From Trinickia symbiotica (GTDB lineage: Bacteria > Pseudomonadota > Gammaproteobacteria > Burkholderiales > Burkholderiaceae): a stretch of 64,000 bases of DNA. The first letter of the stretch is position 1, and every line of letters begins with the position of its first letter. The stretch spans positions 496,001 to 560,000 of the forward strand of contig NZ_PTIR01000001.1 in assembly GCF_002934455.1 (NCBI RefSeq). The letters run 5' to 3'. The notes beneath the pieces are model-generated. The model saw nothing but the letters and a program-made list of their open reading frames with translations. It made no database searches and was not told the origin of the DNA. Shown here piece by piece: positions 1-10,196 of the stretch. Both the position numbers and the translations under genes were made by a program.

Positions 1-307
<307 letters not shown>

Positions 308-325
308 TCAAAGGAGACAGATTGC

Positions 326-1549
326 ATGATGGGAGCGCTCAGCCACATCCGCGTGCTCGACTTGACCCGCGTCCTTGCCGGTCCCTGGTGCGCACAGACG
401 CTTGCCGACCTCGGCGCCGACGTGATCAAGATCGAGCGCCCCGGCGCCGGCGACGACACCCGCCACTGGGGGCCGCCCTACCTCAAGACGCCCGACGGCG
501 CCGATACGCGCGAGGCCGCCTATTACCTCTGCGCGAACCGCAACAAGCGCTCGGTGACAGTCGATATCGGCACGCCGGAAGGCCAGAGCATCGTTCGCGA
601 GCTCGCGCGCGTGAGCGACGTCGTGCTCGAGAACTACAAGGTCGGCCAACTGAGGAAATACGGCCTCGATTACGCGTCGCTCGCCGCGATCAAGTCCGAT
701 CTGGTCTATTGCTCGGTGACGGGCTTCGGCCAGACCGGGCCACTCGCCGAGCGCGCCGGCTACGACTTCATCGTCCAGGGCATGGGCGGATTCATGAGCA
801 TCACGGGTGAGCGAGACGGCCAGCCGGGCGGCGGTCCGCAAAAGGCGGGCGTGGCCATCGCCGATCTGATGACGGGCATGTACGCGACCGTCGCCGTCCT
901 GGCCGCGCTCGCGCACCGGGACCGCACCAGCGTCGGCCAGTACATCGACATGGCGCTGCTCGACGTACAGGTCGCGATGCTCGCCAACATGGGCTCGAAC
1001 TATCTGGCGAGCGGCAAGCCGCCCGTGCGCTGGGGCAATGCCCATCCGAACATCGTGCCGTACCAGGCATTCCAGACGAGCGACGGGTGGATCATCGTCG
1101 CGGTCGGCAACGACGCGCAGTTCCGCAAGTTCGTCGAGGCCGGCGGACGCGCGGAGCTCGCCGACGACGCGCGCTTCGCGACGAATCCCGAGCGCGTCCG
1201 CCATCGCGATACGCTCGTCCCGATCATCGCCGAGATGGTCCGCTCACGCGGCAAGCACGATTGGATCGCGACGCTCGAAGCGGTCGGCGTTCCGTGCGGG
1301 CCCATCAACGATCTCGGCGAAGTCTTCGAAAACGAGCAGGTCGAGGCCCGCGGCCTGCGCGTCGAGGTACCGCATCCGAGCGGCGGGACGGCCGCGCTCG
1401 TGCGCAGCCCGATCCGCATGAGCGCCACGCCGCCCGAGGTGCGCTCGGCGCCGCCGATGCTCGGCGAGCATACCGACGCCGTGCTGCGCGAGCTGTTGGG
1501 CTATGACGACGCCAAGATCGCGGAACTACGGGCGCGTGGCGTCGTTTGA
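326..1549 (+). CDS. CaiB/BaiF family CoA-transferase (class III)
   Basis: A 407-aa class III CoA-transferase that moves CoA between carboxylic acids in the cytoplasm; the substrate cannot be read from sequence. The start is the ATG at 326, 7 nt after a strong AAGGAGA ribosome site; the open frame continues upstream to base 50, but that part is not protein-like. Family features: the N-terminal LDLTRVLAGPWC block, LGADVIKIERPGAGDDTR, NRNKRSVTVD, and the GYD box followed by a glycine-rich stretch. Length is normal for the family. It stands alone, 3 bp from the convergent lipoprotein gene. Related enzymes include formyl-CoA, succinyl-CoA and carnitine CoA-transferases. Confidence 0.88.
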   Translation: MMGALSHIRVLDLTRVLAGPWCAQTLADLGADVIKIERPGAGDDTRHWGPPYLKTPDGADTREAAYYLCANRNKRSVTVDIGTPEGQSIVRELARVSDVVLENYKVGQLRKYGLDYASLAAIKSDLVYCSVTGFGQTGPLAERAGYDFIVQGMGGFMSITGERDGQPGGGPQKAGVAIADLMTGMYATVAVLAALAHRDRTSVGQYIDMALLDVQVAMLANMGSNYLASGKPPVRWGNAHPNIVPYQAFQTSDGWIIVAVGNDAQFRKFVEAGGRAELADDARFATNPERVRHRDTLVPIIAEMVRSRGKHDWIATLEAVGVPCGPINDLGEVFENEQVEARGLRVEVPHPSGGTAALVRSPIRMSATPPEVRSAPPMLGEHTDAVLRELLGYDDAKIAELRARGVV

Positions 1550-1551
1550 GC

Positions 1552-1764
1552 TCAGCGACGCGCGGTGCCCGCGCCGATGAGGCCGCCCGCGGCCGCGCCG
1601 GCGATCGTGCCGATCGGGCCGCCCGTCAGCACGTAGCCGAGCGCGCCGCCCGCGGCCGCGCCGACGGCGGCGTGCGTTTGCGTGCGCGACATCGATCCGC
1701 AGGCCGTCATGCTCGATACGAGCGCGGCGACGACAGTGAGCTTGGCAATGGTCGAAGTCTTCAT
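1552..1764 (-). CDS. small glycine-zipper lipoprotein (OsmB-like)
   Basis: A 70-aa protein with a lipoprotein signal (MKTSTIAKLTVVAALVSSMTAC, lipobox MTAC with Cys22) followed by a glycine-zipper segment rich in GxxxG spacing (GAAAGGALGYVLTGGP and a second IGTIAGAAAGGLIGAG). This pattern fits outer-membrane OsmB/SlyB-type small lipoproteins, which are envelope-stress related in other bacteria; that role is inferred. The ATG at 1764-1762 was preferred because it gives an exact signal peptide; the open frame runs further upstream without sense. Confidence 0.75.
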   Translation of the reverse strand: MKTSTIAKLTVVAALVSSMTACGSMSRTQTHAAVGAAAGGALGYVLTGGPIGTIAGAAAGGLIGAGTARR

Positions 1765-2065
1765 TTTTTGACCGGATACGCGAGTTGACGAATGAGCGCC
1801 GCCGTATGCGTGGCGATTTGCTTGCGGGGCTCGATGCAATACGGGTCGCATCGTAAAGACCACTGCGTCCCGCGCGCAAATCGATTTACCGCCTGTTACG
1901 CCGCTAACAGGGCCGCAATGCCTGTAAGCCATCGCCATGGCCGGATTGCGCGCGCGAAAGGCGGCAAGCGCGCGCCCGACAGGGCCGCCTCGGAAGCCGC
2001 TCAGGTAGAATGGCTGGATCGAGCGGGCGCGTCCCGCGTTGTATAAGCCGACCAAACTCTTGCGC
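1765..2065. other. intergenic region between divergent lipoprotein gene and glnS
   Basis: About 300 bp without a credible gene; the reading frames crossing it are shadows. It must carry the promoters of both flanking genes. A 7-bp inverted repeat (CCTGTTA / TAACAGG, loop of 6) sits at 1892-1911 and could be an operator or a short hairpin. A TAGAAT hexamer about 55 bp before the glnS start resembles a -10 element, but no matching -35 is clear. Confidence 0.4.
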
Positions 2066-3781
<1,716 letters not shown>

Positions 3782-3786
3782 ATGAC

Positions 3787-3805
3787 GGGGCGCGCAAGGC
3801 GCCCC
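3787..3805 (+). terminator. GC hairpin just after glnS, possible terminator
   Basis: GGGGCGC and GCGCCCC form a perfect 7-bp stem around a 5-nt loop, starting 6 nt after the glnS stop. There is no U-tract on either strand, so an intrinsic terminator is only a possibility. It lies between convergent genes. Nearby, CGAATCGAGT is repeated twice in tandem at 3831-3850. Confidence 0.35.
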
Positions 3806-3857
3806 TGTCGTCGCGAGGCGGCATCTCGATCGAATCGAGTCGAATCGAGTCCAGGCG

Positions 3858-6593
3858 CTAGCGCGTCGCTGCTTCGGTCGGTGCGCGCTCCAAGGTCGTC
3901 GGCGCCATCGCCGGCAACATGCCCGACGGCATCATCCGATGCGGCTGGAGCAGCAGCGCGACGAGTCCGCTCCAGCCAGTCTGATGCGAGGCGCCCACAC
4001 CGCGGCCGTTGTCTCCGTGAAAATACTCGTGAAACAGGACGAGGTCCTGCGAACGGGAATCCGCCTGCAGCATCGGGTAGGCCGCCATGACGGGGCGCAA
4101 CCCGGCGTCATCCTTCAGAAATAAAGTCGCCACGCGTCGCGCAAGTTCGTCCGCGACCTCCTTCAGCGAAACGTTGTTTCCCGAACCCGTCGGGCATTCC
4201 ACCTTGAAGTCGTCGCCGTAATAGCGATAAAACTCGTACAGCGACTCGATCAGCAGGTAGTTCACCGGCATCCATATCGGCCCTCGCCAGTTGGAATTAC
4301 CGCCAAACGCACGGGAGTCCGATTCGGCCGGCTGATACTTGACCGAAAAACTCGCGCCGTCATGCTCGAAAACATAGGGTGCATCGCGATGCACGCGCGA
4401 CAGTGCGCGCACGCCGTGAGCGGAAAGGAATTCGCTTTCGTCGAGCACGCGCCGCAACAGCGCCTTCATGCGATGTCCGCGCAGCAGCGACAGCAGCGTC
4501 GTATTGCCCGAGCCGGGCTCGGTCCAGCGCGAGACAAGCTTCGCCAGATTCGGCCGATGACCGAGGAACCAATCGAGCCGCTCGCGCAATCCGGGCAAAT
4601 GTCCATGCAACCGCTCCTCGAGAACGTGAACGGCAAAGAGCGGGATCAGCCCGACGATCGAACGGATTCGCATCGGCAAGCGGCAACCGTCGGCGAAGTG
4701 CAATACGTCGTAGAAAAACCCGTCCTCTTCGTCCCATAAGCCGGTATCGCAGCCGTCGGAGCAACTCACCGCCTCCGCGATATAGAGAAAATGCTCGAAG
4801 AACTTCACGGCGATGTCGACATAGGCCTTGTTCGTCGTGGCCAGCTCGAGTCCAATCCGCATGAGATCGAGCGCGTACGCCGCCATCCAGGCCGTGCCAT
4901 CCGCCTGATCGATGCGGTCGCCCGCCGGCAATCGTGAAGACCGGTCGAAGATGCCGACGTTGTCGAGACCGAGAAAGCCGCCCTGAAAAATGTTGCGGTC
5001 CTCGGCGTCTTTGCGATTCACCCACCAGGAGAAATTCAGCAGCAGCTTATGGAAGATGAGTTCGAGAAACTCGCGATCGCCGACGCCCGTCTGCTCGCGA
5101 TCGAGCTCGTACACGCGCCATGCCGCCCAGGCGTGCACGGGCGGGTTGGCGTCGCCGAACGCCCACTCGTAGGCCGGCAGTTGTCCGTTCGGATGCATGT
5201 ACCGCTCTTTGACGAGCAGCAGCAGTTGATTCTTGGCGAACTCGGGATCGACCAGTGCCAGCGCAACCGCATGAAACGCCAGGTCCCACGATGCATACCA
5301 CGGGTATTCCCATTTGTCCGGCATCGATACGACGTCGCCGTTGCACATATGCCGCCAGTCGGCATTGCGGCCACGCCGACGCGCTTTGGGCGGCTTCGGT
5401 TGCCCCGGATCGCCATCGTGCCAGCGTGTCACGTCGAACTGGTAATACTGTTTCGACCAGAGCATCCCGGCAAGCGCTTGCCGCTGAACGAGTCGAGCAT
5501 CGGCATCGGCGATATCGTGCTGAAACGCCGCATAGAATTCATCAGCCTCGGCGAGCCGGCGCGCGAAGAGCGCCTCCATGTCGAGCGGCGCCTCGGCGAC
5601 GAGCGGCGTTGGACGCCAGCGCAAGTACGACACGGAGCGCTCATGCGGGGCAAGGTCGAGACGAACATGCGCCGCCGCGCGCGTGCCGGCGTCGCGTCTG
5701 ATTGCCCGCTCGTCGCCGTGGACGATGTAGTCGTTGAAGCCATCCTTGAACGGCCCGTTACCATCGATGCCGAAGATGCGGCGCACGTTCGTTTCGTTTT
5801 CACAGAACAACCATTCGATCGGCTGTTGCGCCGCCGCCGTCACGATCAGCGGTTCGAGCGCCGGGTTGCGCGCCGCAACGCACATGCCGCCGCCCTCTTG
5901 CGGCTCGAGCGTGAGCGTCGGCTTGCCGCCCTTGCCCGACCACGCCCACCGATTGCGCGCCCAGAATTGCAGCAATAGGTGCAGTGCCGCCGGCTGCGCT
6001 CCACGGTTTTCGACCGTCACGCGCATCGCGACATCGTCGGGTGTGCGTTTGGCGTATTCGACGTAAACGTCGAAATACCGGTCGTCGTCGAATACACCGG
6101 TGTCAAGCACTTCATATTCGGGCTGGTCCGCGCCGCGCCGCTGGTTTTCCTTGACAAGATCGTCGTAGGGGTAGGCACCATGGGGGTATTTGTAGAGCAT
6201 CCGCATATAGGAATGCGTAGGCGTGCCGTCGAGGTAGAAGTAGAGCTCCTTTACATCTTCGCCATGATTGCCCTCGGCGTTGTTCAAACCGAAGAGGCGC
6301 TCCTTGATGATCGGATCGTGCCCGTTCCATAGCGCGAGCGATACGCACCAATCGAGCGGATCGTTGCCGAACCCGGCCAGGCCGTCCTCGCCCCAGCGAT
6401 ACATGCGGCTGCGCGCATGGTCATGGGGAAAGTAGTCCCAGGCCGTGCCGTTCTCGCTGTAGTCCTCGCGAACGGTTCCCCACTGCCGCTCGCTCAGGTA
6501 GGGCCCCCAGCGGCGCCATCGATCGCGCTCGGGACCATGAAGGCGAGCCCATTCAGCCGATTTGAGCGGATCGACGGTACGCGGTGGCGACAT
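3858..6593 (-). CDS. GH63-like (MGH1-type) glucosidase
   Basis: 911-aa cytoplasmic glycoside hydrolase with an (alpha/alpha)6 barrel fold typical of the MGH1-like/GH63 family, expected to hydrolyse alpha-glucosidic bonds in an oligosaccharide or glucan. Seen: an N-terminal ERQWGTVREDYSENG block, the barrel motifs YASWDLAFHAVAL and PAYEWAFGDANPP, and the C-terminal NWRGPIWMPVNYLL with acidic residues where the family has its catalytic pair. The start at 6593 follows a GGAGG ribosome site; the frame stays open for another 340 bp upstream but is not protein-like there. It lies 92 bp downstream of the debranching-enzyme gene on the same strand and is probably co-transcribed. The substrate is not known from sequence. 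Confidence 0.85.
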   Translation of the reverse strand: MSPPRTVDPLKSAEWARLHGPERDRWRRWGPYLSERQWGTVREDYSENGTAWDYFPHDHARSRMYRWGEDGLAGFGNDPLDWCVSLALWNGHDPIIKERLFGLNNAEGNHGEDVKELYFYLDGTPTHSYMRMLYKYPHGAYPYDDLVKENQRRGADQPEYEVLDTGVFDDDRYFDVYVEYAKRTPDDVAMRVTVENRGAQPAALHLLLQFWARNRWAWSGKGGKPTLTLEPQEGGGMCVAARNPALEPLIVTAAAQQPIEWLFCENETNVRRIFGIDGNGPFKDGFNDYIVHGDERAIRRDAGTRAAAHVRLDLAPHERSVSYLRWRPTPLVAEAPLDMEALFARRLAEADEFYAAFQHDIADADARLVQRQALAGMLWSKQYYQFDVTRWHDGDPGQPKPPKARRRGRNADWRHMCNGDVVSMPDKWEYPWYASWDLAFHAVALALVDPEFAKNQLLLLVKERYMHPNGQLPAYEWAFGDANPPVHAWAAWRVYELDREQTGVGDREFLELIFHKLLLNFSWWVNRKDAEDRNIFQGGFLGLDNVGIFDRSSRLPAGDRIDQADGTAWMAAYALDLMRIGLELATTNKAYVDIAVKFFEHFLYIAEAVSCSDGCDTGLWDEEDGFFYDVLHFADGCRLPMRIRSIVGLIPLFAVHVLEERLHGHLPGLRERLDWFLGHRPNLAKLVSRWTEPGSGNTTLLSLLRGHRMKALLRRVLDESEFLSAHGVRALSRVHRDAPYVFEHDGASFSVKYQPAESDSRAFGGNSNWRGPIWMPVNYLLIESLYEFYRYYGDDFKVECPTGSGNNVSLKEVADELARRVATLFLKDDAGLRPVMAAYPMLQADSRSQDLVLFHEYFHGDNGRGVGASHQTGWSGLVALLLQPHRMMPSGMLPAMAPTTLERAPTEAATR

Positions 6594-6685
6594 GAGACCT
6601 CCGATCGAAAGTCCGAGCGCGGCAGGTTCGGCGCACGAGCGCGGGTTCGCCGCGAAGGCTGCAACGGCGCGCCGCTTCTCGCCTA

Positions 6686-8656
6686 TTATGCCGCGAGCAT
6701 CCTTCCAATTCGCAACAGCTCGCCGAGCGACCACGCCTGAAACGGCGCGCCGCGAGCCACGTGCGGCGCATCGCCGTCCGCAATCTCGCTGAGGTGGTCG
6801 AGCCCGACTCGTTCGAGATGCGCAAGCAACGGCGCGAGAAAGCGCTTGCGCGCCAGATCGAAGCAGGTCGCGTCGGAAATCCCCGCGTCCCGCTGCACGC
6901 GCAACCAGGCCTCGACGAACGGCCCGATCAGCCACAACCAGACTGTTCCTTGATGATAGGCGCCGTCACGCTCGAGCGGCGAGCCATCATACCGGCCGAC
7001 ATAATCAGGGTCGCTCGCTGCAAGCGAACGCAGGCCGAGCGGCGTGAGCAGTTGCGCTTCGACCTGCTCGACGACAGCGCGCGCACGCTCGCCGTCCAAG
7101 ATGGCATACGGCAGACCGCCTACCGCGAAGATCTGGTTCGGGCGGATTTTTGCGTCGACGCGGCCCGGTTCGTGGTCGGCGTCGACGACGTCATACAACG
7201 CACCAGTCAGCGGATTCACGAAGCGCCCGGCAAACGAAGCGCTGGCGCGCGCTTCCAGTTCGCGCCAACGCCCATCCCATTCGAGCGCGATGCGCAACGC
7301 GTTGATCCACAGCGCCTGCACCTCGACCGGCTTGCCGATCCGCGGCGTGACGACCCACTCGCCCACTTTCGCATCCATCCACGTCAGTTGCACGCCGGCC
7401 TCGCCCGCGCGCAGCAGGCCGTCGCCGTCGACCGCGATGTTAAAGCGCGTTCCGCGCGCATAGCCTTCGAGAATGGCGTCGATCGCGGACCGCAAGCGCT
7501 CGCGTGTCGCCACCGACGCCCACCCCTTCCCGAGGTACTCGTGGACTGCCACGACGAACCACAAGGATGCGTCGACTGCGTTGTAGACGGGTGCGGCGCC
7601 GTCGTCGGGAAAGCGATTGGGTAGCATGCCCTCCGAAATCGTTCCTGTCCATTCGAGCAGGATCGATTCGGCTTCGCGATATCGCCCAGTTGCAAGCAGC
7701 AACCCGCGCATGGCGATGAATGTATCGCGGCCCCAATCGGTGAACCACGGATAGCCCGCGATGATCGTTTGACCGTCGCCGCGCGCGACGAGATAGGCGT
7801 CGGCGGATCGTTCGAGGCGGCTCGCGAATGCGGCTCGGCGTCGCCGCTCGCAGTCCGCGAGATCGACAACGGATTCGAGGGCAGGCATGACGGCAGGCAC
7901 CATCGCTTTTAGCGCGTCGCCTGAGCATGCGTTCAGAATCATCACGGCTTCAACGCGCGTCAGTTCGAACGAAAAGACGCCCGGCGTCGCGAGATCCTCG
8001 GTGTAGTCGAGCCCGCGTTCGTGTTCGCGCATATAGCAAAAGTTGCGATACCAATCCGGCGCATGCGTGTACGCACCGTTGTGCCGCATGGCGATCGCGG
8101 GAAGATCGCCGTACGGCCGCCACCAGACGCGGCCGTCCGCTTGATGCGGCGTAAAGTCGAATAAGGGATTTTCGTGATGGAGCGCGTGGTAGTCGCGCCC
8201 GGAAATCAAAGGGCGGACGTGCAGCGTCAGCGCGCGGGTAAGCGGCGCACTGCTTTGCAGCCGCCAGCGCAAGACAGTCTCCGCTGAATCGCGTACGACG
8301 AAGATCTCGACCGTAACGTATGAATAGTCGTCGATCCTAAAGCGCCATGTGGGCCAGGGCGCGGTATCGAACTCCGCGAGTTCGATCGTGGTATCCGGAT
8401 ACATCGTGCGCGGCGAGTATAGATGCCGCGTGAGCGCATAGTGGGCTCCGCCAGCCGACTCGATCCATGCTTGCATGCCGTTGACCAGCACGACACGGCC
8501 AGTCGGCGGCCGCGTCGCCGCGAGCAACAGTGCGTGATAGCGCCGCGTCCGCTCTCCGCCCGCCGTCCCCGACGCAAAGCCGCCGAGCCCGTCGGCCTCC
8601 AGCCACTCGGCTTCGCTTGTCTCCCCGGCGCGGTGCGGGTGATCGACTCGAGTCAC
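6686..8656 (-). CDS. amylo-alpha-1,6-glucosidase / glycogen debranching enzyme family
   Basis: 656-aa protein of the bacterial/archaeal GDE type. The N-terminal GDE_N domain opens with WLEADGLGGFASGTAGGERT and RRYHALLLAA. The C-terminal catalytic GH133-like barrel contains YPWFTDWGRDTFIAMRGL and GAYHQGTVWLWLIGPFVEAW, both diagnostic. It should cleave alpha-1,6 branch points in glycogen-like glucans. It overlaps the Nudix gene by 4 bp (ATGA), indicating translational coupling, and precedes the GH63-like glucosidase; together they form a small alpha-glucan unit. Confidence 0.9.
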   Translation of the reverse strand: MTRVDHPHRAGETSEAEWLEADGLGGFASGTAGGERTRRYHALLLAATRPPTGRVVLVNGMQAWIESAGGAHYALTRHLYSPRTMYPDTTIELAEFDTAPWPTWRFRIDDYSYVTVEIFVVRDSAETVLRWRLQSSAPLTRALTLHVRPLISGRDYHALHHENPLFDFTPHQADGRVWWRPYGDLPAIAMRHNGAYTHAPDWYRNFCYMREHERGLDYTEDLATPGVFSFELTRVEAVMILNACSGDALKAMVPAVMPALESVVDLADCERRRRAAFASRLERSADAYLVARGDGQTIIAGYPWFTDWGRDTFIAMRGLLLATGRYREAESILLEWTGTISEGMLPNRFPDDGAAPVYNAVDASLWFVVAVHEYLGKGWASVATRERLRSAIDAILEGYARGTRFNIAVDGDGLLRAGEAGVQLTWMDAKVGEWVVTPRIGKPVEVQALWINALRIALEWDGRWRELEARASASFAGRFVNPLTGALYDVVDADHEPGRVDAKIRPNQIFAVGGLPYAILDGERARAVVEQVEAQLLTPLGLRSLAASDPDYVGRYDGSPLERDGAYHQGTVWLWLIGPFVEAWLRVQRDAGISDATCFDLARKRFLAPLLAHLERVGLDHLSEIADGDAPHVARGAPFQAWSLGELLRIGRMLAA

Positions 8657-9114
8657 GGCCGGCCCTGGAGCGATCCGTGCAGATCAGTCAGCGACAACGC
8701 CGTCTCGAAAAGCCGCGTGAGGCTCTTGCTCGCGTATTGGGGCAATTCGAGCGGCGCTGCCCAACGAAATGCGTCCATCTCGGGAATCATCGATCCATCC
8801 TTGCGGCTCGGAAACATCGATGTACAGACGCATTGCGCGAGATCGACCTCGCCTTCGGCCACACGCGCGGCAAACAAGTGCAAGTCCTTGTCGCGCCGAT
8901 AAGGAAAACGCCCGAGGTCCTTGAGACGCTCGGGCGCAAGCGCGATGCCGGTCTCCTCGCGCAATTCGCGAAGCGCCGCGTCGCACGGCGATTCGCCCTC
9001 CTCACCCTGCCCCTTCGGAATGTCCCAATGTGTCGTATCCGTCGCGTGCGCCAGCAGCACACGCCCATTCGGATCGAGCAGGATGACCCCGCATGAAACT
9101 GTTCGCTCGCTCAT
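8653..9114 (-). CDS. Nudix hydrolase
   Basis: 153-aa Nudix pyrophosphohydrolase. A complete Nudix box is visible: G-x5-E-x7-REL-x-EE-x-GI, starting GQGEEGE and ending REETGI, about residues 43-65. It cleaves a nucleoside diphosphate linked to another moiety; the natural substrate is unknown. The ATG at 9114 follows a GAGAGAGG ribosome site. The stop overlaps the debranching-enzyme start by 4 bp, so it may process a nucleotide-sugar or related metabolite of that pathway (inference), or be a simple housecleaning enzyme. Confidence 0.88.
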   Translation of the reverse strand: MSERTVSCGVILLDPNGRVLLAHATDTTHWDIPKGQGEEGESPCDAALRELREETGIALAPERLKDLGRFPYRRDKDLHLFAARVAEGEVDLAQCVCTSMFPSRKDGSMIPEMDAFRWAAPLELPQYASKSLTRLFETALSLTDLHGSLQGRP

Positions 9115-9253
9115 CGTATTCGCCTCTCTCGCACTCCCCGAGCGTACCGCGGAACGCGCGTACGCGGGGGCAGGCAATCAAGCTGGATACGAGGGCGAAT
9201 CCGTATTTCGCGCCGCTACCACCCAAGAACAACGTGATGGCCCAAGTCCCCGA

Positions 9254-9982
9254 TCACGTGGTAGCGGGACGACTCGCCGCGATCGCCGCCGGCCGCTCCT
9301 CGAGCAAGAACCGATACACGGCACCCCCTGCCGCGCCGCCGACGAGCGGAACGACCCAGAAAACCCAGAGCTGGCCGAGCGCCCAGCCGCCCTGAAAGAG
9401 CGCGACGCCCGTGCTGCGCGCCGGATTCACCGACGTGTTCGTGACCGGGATGCTGATGAGGTGAATCAGCGTCAAAGCGAGCCCGATCGCGATCGGCGCG
9501 AAACCCGCGGGCGCACGCTTGTCCGTGGCGCCATGAATGATGAAAACGAAAAATGCGGTTAGCACGAATTCGGCGACGATGGCCGCTTGCAACGAATAGC
9601 CGCCAGGTGAATGGTCCCCGTAGCCGTTCGACGCGAATCCGCTCGCCGATGCATCGAATCCCGCCTTGCCGCTGGCAATCAAATAAAGCACCCCAGCTGC
9701 GAGGATGCCTCCAATCACCTGCGCCATGATGTATTGGACGACTTCTTGACCGGGAAAACGCCCGCCCGCAAAAAGACCGACCGTCACGGCGGGATTGAAA
9801 TGCCCTCCGGAAATATGACCGACCGCATAGGCCATCGTCAGCACGGTGAGCCCGAACGCCAAAGCCACGCCGACAAAGCCGATACCCAATTGAGGAAATG
9901 CCGCGGCAAGCACCGCGCTGCCGCAACCGCCGAACACGAGCCAGAACGTGCCGAATGCTTCGGCCGCGAGTCGCCTGAACAT
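9254..9982 (-). CDS. aqpZ: aquaporin Z
   Basis: 242-aa MIP-family channel with six membrane segments. Both NPA half-helices are present (GGHFNPAVT and [10 protein letters not shown]), the second in the SVNPARS context of water-selective AqpZ, and the N-terminus [20 protein letters not shown] is typical. It provides water permeability of the inner membrane. It lies just left of the AT-rich junction with the secretion island. Confidence 0.93.
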   Translation of the reverse strand: MFRRLAAEAFGTFWLVFGGCGSAVLAAAFPQLGIGFVGVALAFGLTVLTMAYAVGHISGGHFNPAVTVGLFAGGRFPGQEVVQYIMAQVIGGILAAGVLYLIASGKAGFDASASGFASNGYGDHSPGGYSLQAAIVAEFVLTAFFVFIIHGATDKRAPAGFAPIAIGLALTLIHLISIPVTNTSVNPARSTGVALFQGGWALGQLWVFWVVPLVGGAAGGAVYRFLLEERPAAIAASRPATT

Positions 9983-10009
9983 GAGCCCTCTCCCAGGTAA
10001 TGAGGTACG

Positions 10010-10130
10010 AGGATACTAAGCGAGGCGAAACCGCAATTCAAGGCGAATTAAGCTTGTTTCCACTCGATTTAACAATATTTGAAGCTTTGCTGAAAATTGG
10101 CCTTTTTTATTCTATTGGAGCCCGGAATGA
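10010..10130. other. AT-rich junction at the left edge of the T3SS island
   Basis: Between aqpZ and the sensor kinase the composition drops sharply, with runs such as TTTAACAATATTTGAAGC and CCTTTTTTATTCTATT, unlike the GC-rich flanks. No gene is visible. A similar AT-rich stretch lies past the other end of the island (about 36,110-36,470). I did not find a matching direct repeat by eye. Confidence 0.4.
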
Positions 10131-10196
10131 TTGCAGCGACGGACTGTTACCGCTCGGGCTACGTGTTCCGCCGGCCTATCGCGCTCGGGACCCGTT

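Noticed and set aside
10010-10130. Direct repeat (att site) matching the tRNA-Arg 3' end
   Set aside because: The AT-rich left junction shows no match to the tRNA tail by eye, so island insertion at the tRNA stays unproven.
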